A stretch of 64,000 nucleotides of DNA from Myxococcaceae bacterium (GTDB lineage: Bacteria > Myxococcota_A > Polyangia > Polyangiales > Ga0077539), in contig SCUS01000136.1 in the NCBI GenBank assembly GCA_004297725.1, positions 1 through 64,000 of the forward strand, written 5' to 3'. The notes beneath the pieces were generated by a model. The model made no database searches and was not told the DNA's origin. It worked only from the letters and a program-made list of their open reading frames with translations. Within the stretch, counting starts at the first letter, position 1, and every line of letters begins with the position of its first letter. The position numbers were made by a program, and so were the translations under genes. Of this stretch, positions 54,137 to 62,525 are shown piece after piece.

Positions 54137-56026
54137 ATGACGGCTGCGCTGAGCGAAGAACAGCTCCGACTGGTCGAGCACGTCGAGCGCCTGGTGGCCT
54201 CGGCGGCGCTCACGACCCCGAGCGACGCGCCACCCCCGGTGGCCTGGATGCAGGTCGAGACCCGAGGGCGCGTGCGCGACCTGCTCCTCGGGTGGCGCAC
54301 CGAGGTCGAGGGCGGGGTGCCGGTGCTGCACTGGCAGACCGCGCCGCTCGCGTCGGTGTTCTTCACGACGCGCGAGGGCGAGGACTACGAGCTCGACGTC
54401 GACGGCCGCACCCTCGAAGGCACCGTCCGCGCCCGCGCCCTGCTCGACGTCTCCGGGGGATCGCTCGTCGAGCTCCTCACCGCCGACGCCGCGCTCTCCC
54501 GGCGGGGCGGCGGCCCCTGGCGCCGCGAGGGCGATCCTCCTCCGTCGCTGCTGCAGCCGCGCCCGGTGGGGGCGCTGCGCGCGCCGTCGCCCTTCACCCT
54601 CGACGCGCTCGACGCCGAGCAGCGGCGTGCGGTGGAGCTCCCGCGCCGACGGGCGCTGCTGGTGCTGGGCGAGGCGGGCTGCGGGAAGACCACCGTGGCG
54701 CTCCACCGGGTGGCGGCGCTGCAGGCGAGGGCCGAGCGCTCGGGGCGCACCTTCCGCGGGCTGGTGCTGGTCCCGGTGGAGGGGCTGCAGCGCCTCTCGA
54801 CGACGCTGCTGGAGCGCCTCGGCGCCAAGGACGTCGAGGTGAAGAGCTACGAGCGCTGGGCGGCGGTGCAGGCGCGTCGGGCCTTCCCGGGGCTGCCTCG
54901 GAGGGAGAGCCACGGCGCGCTCGCGGCGGTCACCCGCCTCAAGCGGCACCCCGCGCTGCGGCAGGCGCTGGCCGAGGTCGCCTCGCGCCCGGAGCGCCCT
55001 CGGGGCGCGACGGCCAACCGCGAAGATCTCCAGCACCTCTTCGGAGATCGGCTGCTGATGGAGCGCGTCGCGTCGTCGTCCCGAGGAGCGGTCTCCGAGC
55101 GCGCCGTGGCCCAGGTGCTGGAGCACACCAACGTGCAGTTCACCGACACCACCGAGGACTCGCATCGCCACGTGGACGCCGACCGGCTCGCCACCGTCGA
55201 CGGGCTCCGCATCGACGCCGGGACGCCCTTCGAGGACGCCGGGGCCATCGACCCGGAGGACTACGCCGTGCTCTTCGCGCTCGCCGAGCTGCGCGCGACG
55301 CCCGGCGACCAGGCGCCCTCGCCAGGGGCCTACGACTGCGTGGTGCTCGACGAGACCCAGGAGTTCGCTCCGCTCGAGCTCGCGCTCATCGGCCGGGCGC
55401 TGCGCCCCGGAGGCACGCTCATCGTCGCGGGCGACGAGGGACAGCAGGTCGATCCGACGGCGTATTTCCCAGGGTGGGACGGGGCGATGCGAGAGCTCGG
55501 CGCGGAGTCCTGGGAGGCCGTGCGGCTCGCGGTGAGCTACCGCTGCCCGCCGGCGGTGACCGCGCTCGCGAGGGCGGTGCTGCGCGGCGAAGGGGGCGCG
55601 GCGCCCGACGCGGCGGTGAAGGCGTGGCGGGCGAGGAGCCTCTTCCACCTGGTGGCGGCGCTGCTCGACGGGGCGCGCTCGCTGCGGGAGAGCGACCCCG
55701 AGGCCTCCGTGGCGGTGGTGTGCCGCACGCCGGAGTCGGCGGCCCGCATGGCCGCGCTGCTGGCCCGGGGCGACGACCGGGTGAGGCTGGTGCGGGGCGG
55801 GGATTTCTCCTTCGCGGCGGGCGTCGAGGTGAGCTGCGTGCAGGAGGTGAAGGGGCTCGAGTTCGACCACGTGGTGGTGCCCGACTGCGACCTCGGCGCG
55901 TACCCCGAAGGGGCCGAGGCGAGGCGCGCCCTCTACGTGGCCATGACCCGGGCGTCGTACCAGCTGGTGCTGGGCACCGTGGCGCCGTGGAGCCCGCTTC
56001 TACGGGGCGCGGAGGGTATGGGCTAA
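54137..56026 (+). CDS. UvrD/HelD-like superfamily 1 helicase
   Basis: A 629-residue ATPase. Residues 1-150 are a non-helicase N-domain like the HelD insertion that contacts RNA polymerase. Walker A is VLGEAGCGKTTVALHRV (about 178-190), motif II is VVLDETQEF, motif III is IVAGDEGQQ, then VSYRCPPAVTALA, QEVKGLEFDHVVV and YVAMTRASYQLVL. It probably clears stalled RNA polymerase or unwinds DNA. It starts 82 bases after the tRNA pair. Confidence 0.85.
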   Translation: MTAALSEEQLRLVEHVERLVASAALTTPSDAPPPVAWMQVETRGRVRDLLLGWRTEVEGGVPVLHWQTAPLASVFFTTREGEDYELDVDGRTLEGTVRARALLDVSGGSLVELLTADAALSRRGGGPWRREGDPPPSLLQPRPVGALRAPSPFTLDALDAEQRRAVELPRRRALLVLGEAGCGKTTVALHRVAALQARAERSGRTFRGLVLVPVEGLQRLSTTLLERLGAKDVEVKSYERWAAVQARRAFPGLPRRESHGALAAVTRLKRHPALRQALAEVASRPERPRGATANREDLQHLFGDRLLMERVASSSRGAVSERAVAQVLEHTNVQFTDTTEDSHRHVDADRLATVDGLRIDAGTPFEDAGAIDPEDYAVLFALAELRATPGDQAPSPGAYDCVVLDETQEFAPLELALIGRALRPGGTLIVAGDEGQQVDPTAYFPGWDGAMRELGAESWEAVRLAVSYRCPPAVTALARAVLRGEGGAAPDAAVKAWRARSLFHLVAALLDGARSLRESDPEASVAVVCRTPESAARMAALLARGDDRVRLVRGGDFSFAAGVEVSCVQEVKGLEFDHVVVPDCDLGAYPEGAEARRALYVAMTRASYQLVLGTVAPWSPLLRGAEGMG

Positions 56027-56487
56027 CGGAGCGCGGACTTCACCACGACGGTCTCTCCGGCGACGGCGACGTCGGACTCCAGCGCCAGGAGGCGCACCCG
56101 CCCGGTCGCCACGGTGCGTCCCTCCGGGTCGGTCACCGTGGCCTCCCAGACCTGCGTGCGGCGGCCGCGGGTGATGGGGCGGGCGGTCGCCCGGAGCGTG
56201 CCCTCGCGCACCGCGCGGATGAACGAGGTGTGGTTCTCCAGGCCGACGATGGACTGCCCCCGAGAGGCCGCGTTGAGCGCCGCGCCCACCGAGGCGAGGG
56301 TCTCGATGACCCCCGAGTGCACGCCCCCATGGACGATGCCGTAGGCCTGGAGGTGCTGCGGACCGACGGTCCACTCGGCGGTCACCTCGTCGAGGGTGGC
56401 GCGCACGTAGCGAAGCTCCATGGCGGAGTTCCAGCCGTCGCGCTGGGCGTTGAGCATCGGGGCGAAGTCTTCGGTGGGGTCGCTCAT
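56023..56487 (-). CDS. Hotdog-fold thioesterase (PaaI-like)
   Basis: A 154-residue protein with YGIVHGGVHSGVIETLASVGAAL, the PaaI motif in which Glu takes the place of the catalytic Asp. Substrate unknown. It meets the helicase gene tail to tail with a 4-base overlap. It is a distinct paralogue of the protein at 52862. Confidence 0.82.
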   Translation of the reverse strand: MSDPTEDFAPMLNAQRDGWNSAMELRYVRATLDEVTAEWTVGPQHLQAYGIVHGGVHSGVIETLASVGAALNAASRGQSIVGLENHTSFIRAVREGTLRATARPITRGRRTQVWEATVTDPEGRTVATGRVRLLALESDVAVAGETVVVKSALR

Positions 56488-56530
56488 AGGTGCCGCGGAT
56501 CATTCCCGACGAGCCCTCTCCCCGCCAATC

Positions 56531-58072
56531 CTATCGACGCGTCGGCGGCGCGAAGCCCTCCATGATCCTCGCGGCGGCGCGGGGCATCCGGTTGCTCTGG
56601 GCGTACCCGGCGACGGCGTTGCGCCAGTCGAACTCGGGTCGGTCGATGCGCATGAGCGCGTGCATCCGACGCACCCGCACCGCCGCCGGGAGGGTCTCCT
56701 CGGCCTCGATCGCCGGGTGCTCCCACGCGTCGGGAAAGCGCCGGATCGCCTCGTAGGCCAGCGCCGCGTGCCACGCCGCCTCGTCGACCTCGCCGCGGCT
56801 CTCCAGCAGGCCCGCGTAGCGGTAGTGGTTGTGCGCCGACGCCGGGCAGGCCGCGACCGCGTGGGCGTAGAGCGTCGGGTCGTCGCGCCATCGGGTCGAG
56901 AGGTACGCGCCGGTCGCCACGTGCACGGCCACGAGCAGCCCCACCAGCGCGCGCCGCGCCCCGCCCGAGAGCCACCACGACAACAGCGGAGGCGCGAGGG
57001 CCAGCGCGGCGAACCACGTCGGCGCCAGGAAGAACCGGTCGGCCATCGCCTCGGGGACCTTCCACGCGAGCCCGGTGAACATCGCCCCCGTGGCGCCCAC
57101 GCAGAGCGCCCACGCGGGCCTCGAGGCGCGCAGCGAGCGGCGGGTCGACCAGGCCCCGAGCGCCAGCAGCGCGAGGCCCGCGGCGAAGGGCGCGGTGAGC
57201 GCGGTCGAGGGCCGCCAGAGCATGGCGTACTTGCGCCCGGTGCAGAGGTCGAAGGGCGCCACCAGCAGCCGCGCGGCGCGGGCGAGGTACTCGACGGCGT
57301 AGACCGCGCGCTGCCACGGAGCGGCCCCCGCGAGGACGTCGTCGGGGGCGAACCACCGCGCCACGGTGCCGCTCGTGAGGAGGCGGGCGGCCAGGTAGAG
57401 GGCGACCACGAGGCTCATCACCGAGGTGCGGCGCCAGCCGTCGCGGGGGGTCTCTCCGTGCGGGGGAGCGAGGGAGAGCACGCCCGCGACGGCCACGAGG
57501 CTGAGGGCGCTCTCCTTGGAGAGCAGCGCCGCGGCGGTGGCGGCGGCGGTCACCCCGAGGCCCGCGAGGGTCGGACGGGAGCGCAGCGCCACGAGGCCGA
57601 AGAGCAGCGCCAGCACGTCGGCGCGGCCCACGAGCGAGGCGACGTTCTCGACGTGCAGGGGCATCGCCGCGAAGAGGCACGCGGCGAGGAGGGCGGCGGG
57701 CGCCGGCAGGTGCGCCCGGGCGAAGCCGTGGGCCACCGTCAGCAGCGCCAGGAACCACCCGAGCGACGCGACGTGCATGGGCCCCGGGGAGAGCCCGAAG
57801 AGGCGAGCGTCGAGGGCGAAGGTGAGCGTGGTGAGCGGGCGCCATGACGCCGGCGGGGTGCCGAGCGCGGCGCCCCAGAAGGTGCGGCTGAAGACCAGGG
57901 AGAGGGGCCCGTCGCCGTTGACGCCGGGGTGCGTGGTGATGGCCCGGACGTCGTCGAGCACGAAGCCGCCGCGGAGCCCGGGGAGGTGCGAGAGCAGCGC
58001 GATGGCCCAAGGCAACGCGTGGAGGCGAACGAGCGAGGCCACGGAGCCGGACGAAGAGGGGCGCTCGCTCAC
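56531..58072 (-). CDS. Multi-membrane glycosyltransferase-like protein
   Basis: A 513-residue protein with GTG start 58072 and about 10-11 membrane helices. The first loop has GGFVLDDVRAI, which matches the Asp-Asp/Glu-type acidic motif of GT-C enzymes such as the TMTC/PMT protein mannosyltransferases. The C-terminal 130 residues are soluble and helical, TPR-like (DEAAWHAALAYEAIRRFPDAWEHP). It may transfer a lipid-linked sugar outside; the sugar and target are unknown. Confidence 0.68.
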   Translation of the reverse strand: MSERPSSSGSVASLVRLHALPWAIALLSHLPGLRGGFVLDDVRAITTHPGVNGDGPLSLVFSRTFWGAALGTPPASWRPLTTLTFALDARLFGLSPGPMHVASLGWFLALLTVAHGFARAHLPAPAALLAACLFAAMPLHVENVASLVGRADVLALLFGLVALRSRPTLAGLGVTAAATAAALLSKESALSLVAVAGVLSLAPPHGETPRDGWRRTSVMSLVVALYLAARLLTSGTVARWFAPDDVLAGAAPWQRAVYAVEYLARAARLLVAPFDLCTGRKYAMLWRPSTALTAPFAAGLALLALGAWSTRRSLRASRPAWALCVGATGAMFTGLAWKVPEAMADRFFLAPTWFAALALAPPLLSWWLSGGARRALVGLLVAVHVATGAYLSTRWRDDPTLYAHAVAACPASAHNHYRYAGLLESRGEVDEAAWHAALAYEAIRRFPDAWEHPAIEAEETLPAAVRVRRMHALMRIDRPEFDWRNAVAGYAQSNRMPRAAARIMEGFAPPTRR

Positions 58073-58295
58073 GGAAGAACCGCGCGGACGCTAGCACGGT
58101 CGCGCGTGAGCGCCGCGCGCTCCGGCGGGCGTCGAGGGGCGTCGCGAGCGTTGTCGATCAGGCAACGTGGTGTTGCGGAATCACCGTCTGGTATCCGCCC
58201 AGGCAACGATGCAACTTCCTCCTCGCAGGGCGAGCGGAGCCGCCGAGGCGCCCGACGAAGCCAGAAAAACACCCATCCCACACGGAGCCAGAGCC

Positions 58296-58829
58296 ATGAG
58301 CCTTTCCAAGTTCGTCATCGACACCTCGCACTCGCACGCGTCGTTCTCCGTGCGTCACATGATGATCTCCAACGTGCGCGGGGAGTTCTCGAAGTTCAGC
58401 GGAGAGATCGGCTACGACCCGGAGCACCCGGAGAGCACCACGGCCTCGGTGACCTTCGAGGTCGCCTCGATCAACACCCGCGAGGAGAAGCGCGACGCCC
58501 ACCTCCGCAGCGGTGATTTCTTCGACGCCGACAACCACCCCTCGATGACCTTCCGGTCGAAGAGCGCCCGCAAGAGCGGCGACGGCCTGGTCCTGGTCGG
58601 CGACCTGACCATCCGCGGCGTGACCCACGAGGTCGCGCTCACCGTCGAGGAGATCACCCAGGAGGGCAAGGACCCGTGGGGCAACACCCGCCTCGGGGCC
58701 TCCGCGCACACCAGGATCAAGCGCTCGGACTTCGGCCTCACCTGGAACGCCGCGCTCGAAGCGGGCGGCGTGCTCGTGGGCGACGAGGTGAAGATCTCGC
58801 TCGAGGTCGAGGTCATCAAGCAGGCGTAG
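58296..58829 (+). CDS. YceI-family lipid-binding protein
   Basis: A 177-residue YceI-fold beta-barrel from ATG 58296 (KFVIDTSHSHASFSVRHMMISNVRGEF...; SFDADNHPSMTFRS-like DADNHPSMTF). Members bind isoprenoid lipids. No signal peptide is present, so this one is cytoplasmic. It is followed by a hairpin terminator at 58857. Confidence 0.88.
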   Translation: MSLSKFVIDTSHSHASFSVRHMMISNVRGEFSKFSGEIGYDPEHPESTTASVTFEVASINTREEKRDAHLRSGDFFDADNHPSMTFRSKSARKSGDGLVLVGDLTIRGVTHEVALTVEEITQEGKDPWGNTRLGASAHTRIKRSDFGLTWNAALEAGGVLVGDEVKISLEVEVIKQA

Positions 58830-58856
58830 CCCTCGCTCCCTCCGCGTCGTCGTCCG

Positions 58857-58877
58857 GGGCCTCCGAGTCGGAGGCCC
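58857..58877 (+). terminator. Hairpin terminator after yceI-type gene
   Basis: GGGCCTCCGA and TCGGAGGCCC are perfectly complementary around a single G, giving an effective 7-base loop and 7-bp stem. It lies 28 bases after the stop. No T-run. Confidence 0.6.
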
Positions 58878-58927
58878 GCTGACGATTCCGATGAAGGTTG
58901 TCGTCCCTCGCGGCAGTGGGACGGGGC

Positions 58928-60103
58928 ATGAACCGCGCAACCCAGACCCGACGATCGGTCTCCCGTCACCCGGCCCTGCTCCTCGCGGCCTCGCTCGTGA
59001 TGGCCTCCTGCGGCAGCGAGGTGACCAGCGCCGCGGGCGGTGACGCGGGTGCGTCGGTGGCCACCGGGGTCCCGTGCGAGGTGGCCCGCTCGCTCTCGCA
59101 GAACTGCCTGAGCTGTCACGGCGCCAGCCTCGCGCGCGGCGTCTCCAACCCCCTGATGACCCGAGAGCAGCTGCTCAGCCCCTCCTCGGCCGATCCTGCG
59201 CAGAGCTACCTGCAGCGCGCGATCCTCCGGATGCGGACCTCGTCGGCCAACTCGATGCCGCCGGGCGCGCACCTCCCGGAGGCGGACATCGCACCCTTCG
59301 AGGCGTGGCTCGCGGCCGGCGCTCCCGCCGCGACGTGTTCGACCGACGCCGGGGCGGTCGAGGTCGACGCCTCCGTCACCCCGGGCGACGACCTGCCCTG
59401 CGCGGTGCAGGAACTCCTCGCCGCCGAGTGCACCTCCTGCCACTCGTCGCCTCCCCGCAACGGCGCCGAGATCCCGCTGTTGACGCGGGCCGACCTGCTG
59501 GCGCCCTCCACGGCGCAGCCCGGCATGACCGTGGCCCAGCGCGCCGTCGTCCGCATGACCGACTCCGCGATGATGATGCCCCCCGGCGGCACCCTCCCCG
59601 CCGCGCGCATCCAGGCCTTCGTCGACTGGGTCGCCGCGGGGACGCCCGGCACCCGCTGCGACGCGCCCCCCGTCGACCCCTTCGCCGCCCCGGAGCAGTG
59701 CACCACCATGCGCACCTGGACCGGCGGCAACCGAGAGTCGCAGTTCATGAACCCCGGTCAGGAGTGCATCTCCTGCCACCGCAGGATGCGCGGCCCCTCC
59801 TACGGCTTCGCCGGAACCCTCTACGCCAGCGGCCACGAGCCCAACAACTGCAACGGCGGGGCGCCCACGGTCGATGCGGTCATCGTGGAGATTCGCGGGG
59901 CCGACGGCAGGACGCTGCGGCTCACGCCCAACGCGGTGGGAAACTTCTACACCCGCTCGACGGTCGCGCTCCCCTACACCGCGAGGGTGATCGTCGGCGC
60001 TCGCGAGCGCCGGATGAACGGCCCGCAGATGAGCGGCGACTGCAACTCCTGCCACACGCAGTCGGGCGCCAGCGAGGCGCCCGGCCGCATCGTCCTTCCC
60101 TGA
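58928..60103 (+). CDS. Lipoprotein with four CxxCH haem motifs
   Basis: A 391-residue lipoprotein from ATG 58928 (lipobox LVMASC). Four CxxCH motifs, CLSCHG, CTSCHS, CISCHR and CNSCHT, suggest up to four c-type haems. The first two sit in repeated planctomycete-cytochrome-like modules (MPPGAHLPEADIAPFEAWLAAG; MPPGGTLPAARIQAFVDWVAAG). The end is a beta domain (VDAVIVEIRGADGRTLRL) like carboxypeptidase-regulatory folds. It is a probable outer-membrane electron carrier. Confidence 0.8.
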   Translation: MNRATQTRRSVSRHPALLLAASLVMASCGSEVTSAAGGDAGASVATGVPCEVARSLSQNCLSCHGASLARGVSNPLMTREQLLSPSSADPAQSYLQRAILRMRTSSANSMPPGAHLPEADIAPFEAWLAAGAPAATCSTDAGAVEVDASVTPGDDLPCAVQELLAAECTSCHSSPPRNGAEIPLLTRADLLAPSTAQPGMTVAQRAVVRMTDSAMMMPPGGTLPAARIQAFVDWVAAGTPGTRCDAPPVDPFAAPEQCTTMRTWTGGNRESQFMNPGQECISCHRRMRGPSYGFAGTLYASGHEPNNCNGGAPTVDAVIVEIRGADGRTLRLTPNAVGNFYTRSTVALPYTARVIVGARERRMNGPQMSGDCNSCHTQSGASEAPGRIVLP

Positions 60104-60110
60104 CGGGCGC

Positions 60111-61055
60111 TCAGCGCGCGGCGAGGTGCTCGTCGAGCCAGCGCTCGATGTCGGACATCACCTGGTCGCGCTCGGGCTCGTGGATGAGGTCGTGCACGAG
60201 GCCGCGGTAGAGGATCAGCGTGCGGTCCCGGTGGCGGGCGCGGCGCACGAGCTCCGCGGTGCCTCGCGGGTCGGTGAGCCGGTCGACGGTGCCGTGCAGC
60301 CCCAGCAGCGGGACGTCGAGGGTGTCGGCGCGCTCCCAGATGTGGCCGATGGCGTCGATGAGCGCGGCGGCGGTGCGGGCCGGGCCGACGGAGTGGTAGA
60401 CGAGCGGGTCGCTGCCCATCTCGCGGACCACCGCGGGGTCGCGGGAGAAGTCCTCGTCGGGGGTGTTGACCACCGGGAAGTTGGGCAGCAGCGCGGCGGC
60501 GATGGGGGTGGCGGCGGCCTCGATGGGGGCGCGGTCGACGCGCAGCGCGGGCGCCAGGGTGATGAGCCCGGCGAGCGCGGGGCGGCGCTCCAGGGTGTAG
60601 AGCGTGACGATCGCACCGCCGACGGAGTGGCCCAGGAGAAACACCGGGAGGCCGGGCTCTCGCTGGCGCACCCGGGCCATGAAGAGGTCGAGGTCGCCGG
60701 TGAGGTCGTCGAAGCTGTCGAGCGCCGCGCGGCGGCCGGAGGAGTGGCCGTGGCCGCGCATGTCGAAGGCGTGCACCGCGAAGCCTCGGGCGACGAGGCG
60801 GCGGGCGAACTCGCCGTAGCGCGAGCTGTGGTCCTTGAGGCCATGCATGGCGACGAGCACGGCGCGGGGAGGGGACTCCGGTCGCCACGATTGCTCGAAG
60901 AGCGCGACGCCGCCGCGGCCCTGGAAGGTCCCGGTGGCGTGGGTGACGCCGCCGGAGGGGGCGGTCGCCGCGAGCGGGCGCAGGGGGAGGTGCGCCGGGG
61001 CCGCGCAGCCGGCGAGGCCGAGGGCGGCGAGGGCGAGCGTTGTCCAATGAAGCAT
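60111..61055 (-). CDS. Alpha/beta-hydrolase lipoprotein (monoacylglycerol-lipase-like)
   Basis: A 314-residue lipoprotein from ATG 61055 (lipobox LALAGLAGC region). The hydrolase domain has MHGLKDHSSRYGEFARRL, FDMRGHGHSSG and the nucleophile elbow GHSVGG; His in GLVHDLIHEP completes the triad. This is the serine aminopeptidase S33/monoacylglycerol lipase type. It follows the barrel gene at 61064 after 8 bases, so they form an operon. Confidence 0.85.
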   Translation of the reverse strand: MLHWTTLALAALGLAGCAAPAHLPLRPLAATAPSGGVTHATGTFQGRGGVALFEQSWRPESPPRAVLVAMHGLKDHSSRYGEFARRLVARGFAVHAFDMRGHGHSSGRRAALDSFDDLTGDLDLFMARVRQREPGLPVFLLGHSVGGAIVTLYTLERRPALAGLITLAPALRVDRAPIEAAATPIAAALLPNFPVVNTPDEDFSRDPAVVREMGSDPLVYHSVGPARTAAALIDAIGHIWERADTLDVPLLGLHGTVDRLTDPRGTAELVRRARHRDRTLILYRGLVHDLIHEPERDQVMSDIERWLDEHLAAR

Positions 61056-61063
61056 CGGGGAGT

Positions 61064-61774
61064 TCACCGGGCACCCGTGAGGTCGAGAGAGAGGGAGACG
61101 CCGAGGGAGCGGGTTCCCATGAACTCGCGGTAGAGCACGCCGAGGGCGGGGCCGCCGCCGGCGTGGGTGGTGCCCCAGTAGCGCCGCTGGCGGCCGAGGC
61201 GCACCGAGAGGCCCGCCTCGAACTCGTCGCCGAGGGGCAGCCACGAGGATCCGTCGCGGCGCGCGTCGGCGCCTGCGATGAAGGCCGCGCCCGCGTGGGC
61301 CGAGAGCCGGATGGGGCCGAGCGACCAGCCGAGCATCACCTGGACGGGGAAGCGCGCGGCGAGGGGGACGCTGCCGACCACGCCGTCGAGGCCGACGCCT
61401 CCGTGGAGGGCGACGACGTTGCCGAGGCCCCAGCGCGCGCCGACGCCGAGGACGTGGGCGGTGAGGCCGTAGACGGCGCCGTTCTCGCTGCCGCCGATCT
61501 CGCCGTCGAGCCCTGCGGCGTATCCGATGGATCGCCCCAGCACCAGGCGGCTCCGGAGTGCGAAGGACCCGCTGTTGGTGAACCCGTTGACGCGAGCCGG
61601 GTCGAGCACGCGGGCGTAGCGACCCTGGAGCGACACGTCGAGGTGGTGGCTCGCTCCCTCCGGCGGAAGGTCGGCGGGGTGGCCATAGGCCGCTCGCTGG
61701 GCGAGGGCCGCGGAGGGTGTGAGCACGCCCGCGACGGCCAGGATCGCGAGCGCGTTGGGGGAGAGTGCGTGCAT
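61064..61774 (-). CDS. Predicted outer-membrane beta-barrel protein
   Basis: A 236-residue protein from ATG 61774 with a signal peptide (LSPNALAILAVAGVLTPSAALAQ) and amphipathic strands ending in GVSLSLDLTGAR. No family is recognised beyond the fold. It is transcribed with the lipase gene; together they may act on lipids at the surface. Confidence 0.6.
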   Translation of the reverse strand: MHALSPNALAILAVAGVLTPSAALAQRAAYGHPADLPPEGASHHLDVSLQGRYARVLDPARVNGFTNSGSFALRSRLVLGRSIGYAAGLDGEIGGSENGAVYGLTAHVLGVGARWGLGNVVALHGGVGLDGVVGSVPLAARFPVQVMLGWSLGPIRLSAHAGAAFIAGADARRDGSSWLPLGDEFEAGLSVRLGRQRRYWGTTHAGGGPALGVLYREFMGTRSLGVSLSLDLTGAR

Positions 61775-61823
61775 CGGCGCGACCATACTCCGTCACGGCC
61801 ACGGCTGTGATAAGGCCCGATGC

Positions 61824-62525
61824 ATGATCGACATCGTTCTCGAGGGAGCCGGGCGCAACGCGTTGAGCACGGTGGTGCTGACCCGCCTGAAGGAGGCATT
61901 GGCGGCGGCGGGCGATCGGCCGGTGCTGCTGCGCGGTGCGGGCGGGTGCTTCTCCGCGGGGCTCAACCTGAAGGAGGTGGCCTCCCTCGATCAGCCTGCG
62001 ATGGAGCGCTTTCTTTCGTTGTTGGAAGAGACCGTCGAGGCGCTCTACCTGCACCCGGCGCCGGTGGTGGCGCTGGTGGAGGGGCACGCCATCGCCGGGG
62101 GCGCGGTGCTGGCGCTCTGCTGCGACTGGCGCGTCTCGGGCAGCGACGAGAAGGCGCGACTGGGGCTCAACGAGGTGGCGCTGGGGCTGCAGTTTCCTCC
62201 GAAGATCTGGGCCATCGTCAACGCCCGGCTGCCGTCGACGGCGCGGGAGCGGGTGCTGCTGGGCGCGGGGCTGCACCCGCCGGCCGAGGCGCTGGCGCTG
62301 GGCCTGGTGGACGAGGTGACGGCGGAGCCCGAGGCGAGGGCGAGGGCGGTGCTGGCGACGCTGGCGGGGCACCCCCGACAGGCCTACGGGGCGACCAAGG
62401 GGGCGATGCGCGCGGCGACGGTGGCGTTGTCCGAAGAGGCGAAGGCGGCCTTCGTGGCGGAGGTGGTCCCGCGGTGGGTGAGCGACGAGGTGCGGGCGAG
62501 GATGCTCGCGGTGCTCAAGCGGTAG
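61824..62525 (+). CDS. Enoyl-CoA hydratase/isomerase family protein
   Basis: A 233-residue crotonase-fold protein from ATG 61824. The oxyanion-hole segments GGCFSAGLNLKEV and IAGGAVLALCCDWRV are present. It is somewhat short (family about 260) because the N-terminus is truncated. Whether the catalytic Glu pair of hydratases is present is unclear, so an isomerase or other crotonase role is open. It meets the CoA-ligase gene tail to tail with an 11-base overlap. Confidence 0.8.
   Translation: MIDIVLEGAGRNALSTVVLTRLKEALAAAGDRPVLLRGAGGCFSAGLNLKEVASLDQPAMERFLSLLEETVEALYLHPAPVVALVEGHAIAGGAVLALCCDWRVSGSDEKARLGLNEVALGLQFPPKIWAIVNARLPSTARERVLLGAGLHPPAEALALGLVDEVTAEPEARARAVLATLAGHPRQAYGATKGAMRAATVALSEEAKAAFVAEVVPRWVSDEVRARMLAVLKR

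Noticed and set aside
60111-62372. A very long minus-strand open frame (about 750 codons) across the lipase and hydratase region
   Set aside because: High GC opens spurious frames. Only the part from ATG 61055 has family motifs; the upstream part is antisense to two real genes.
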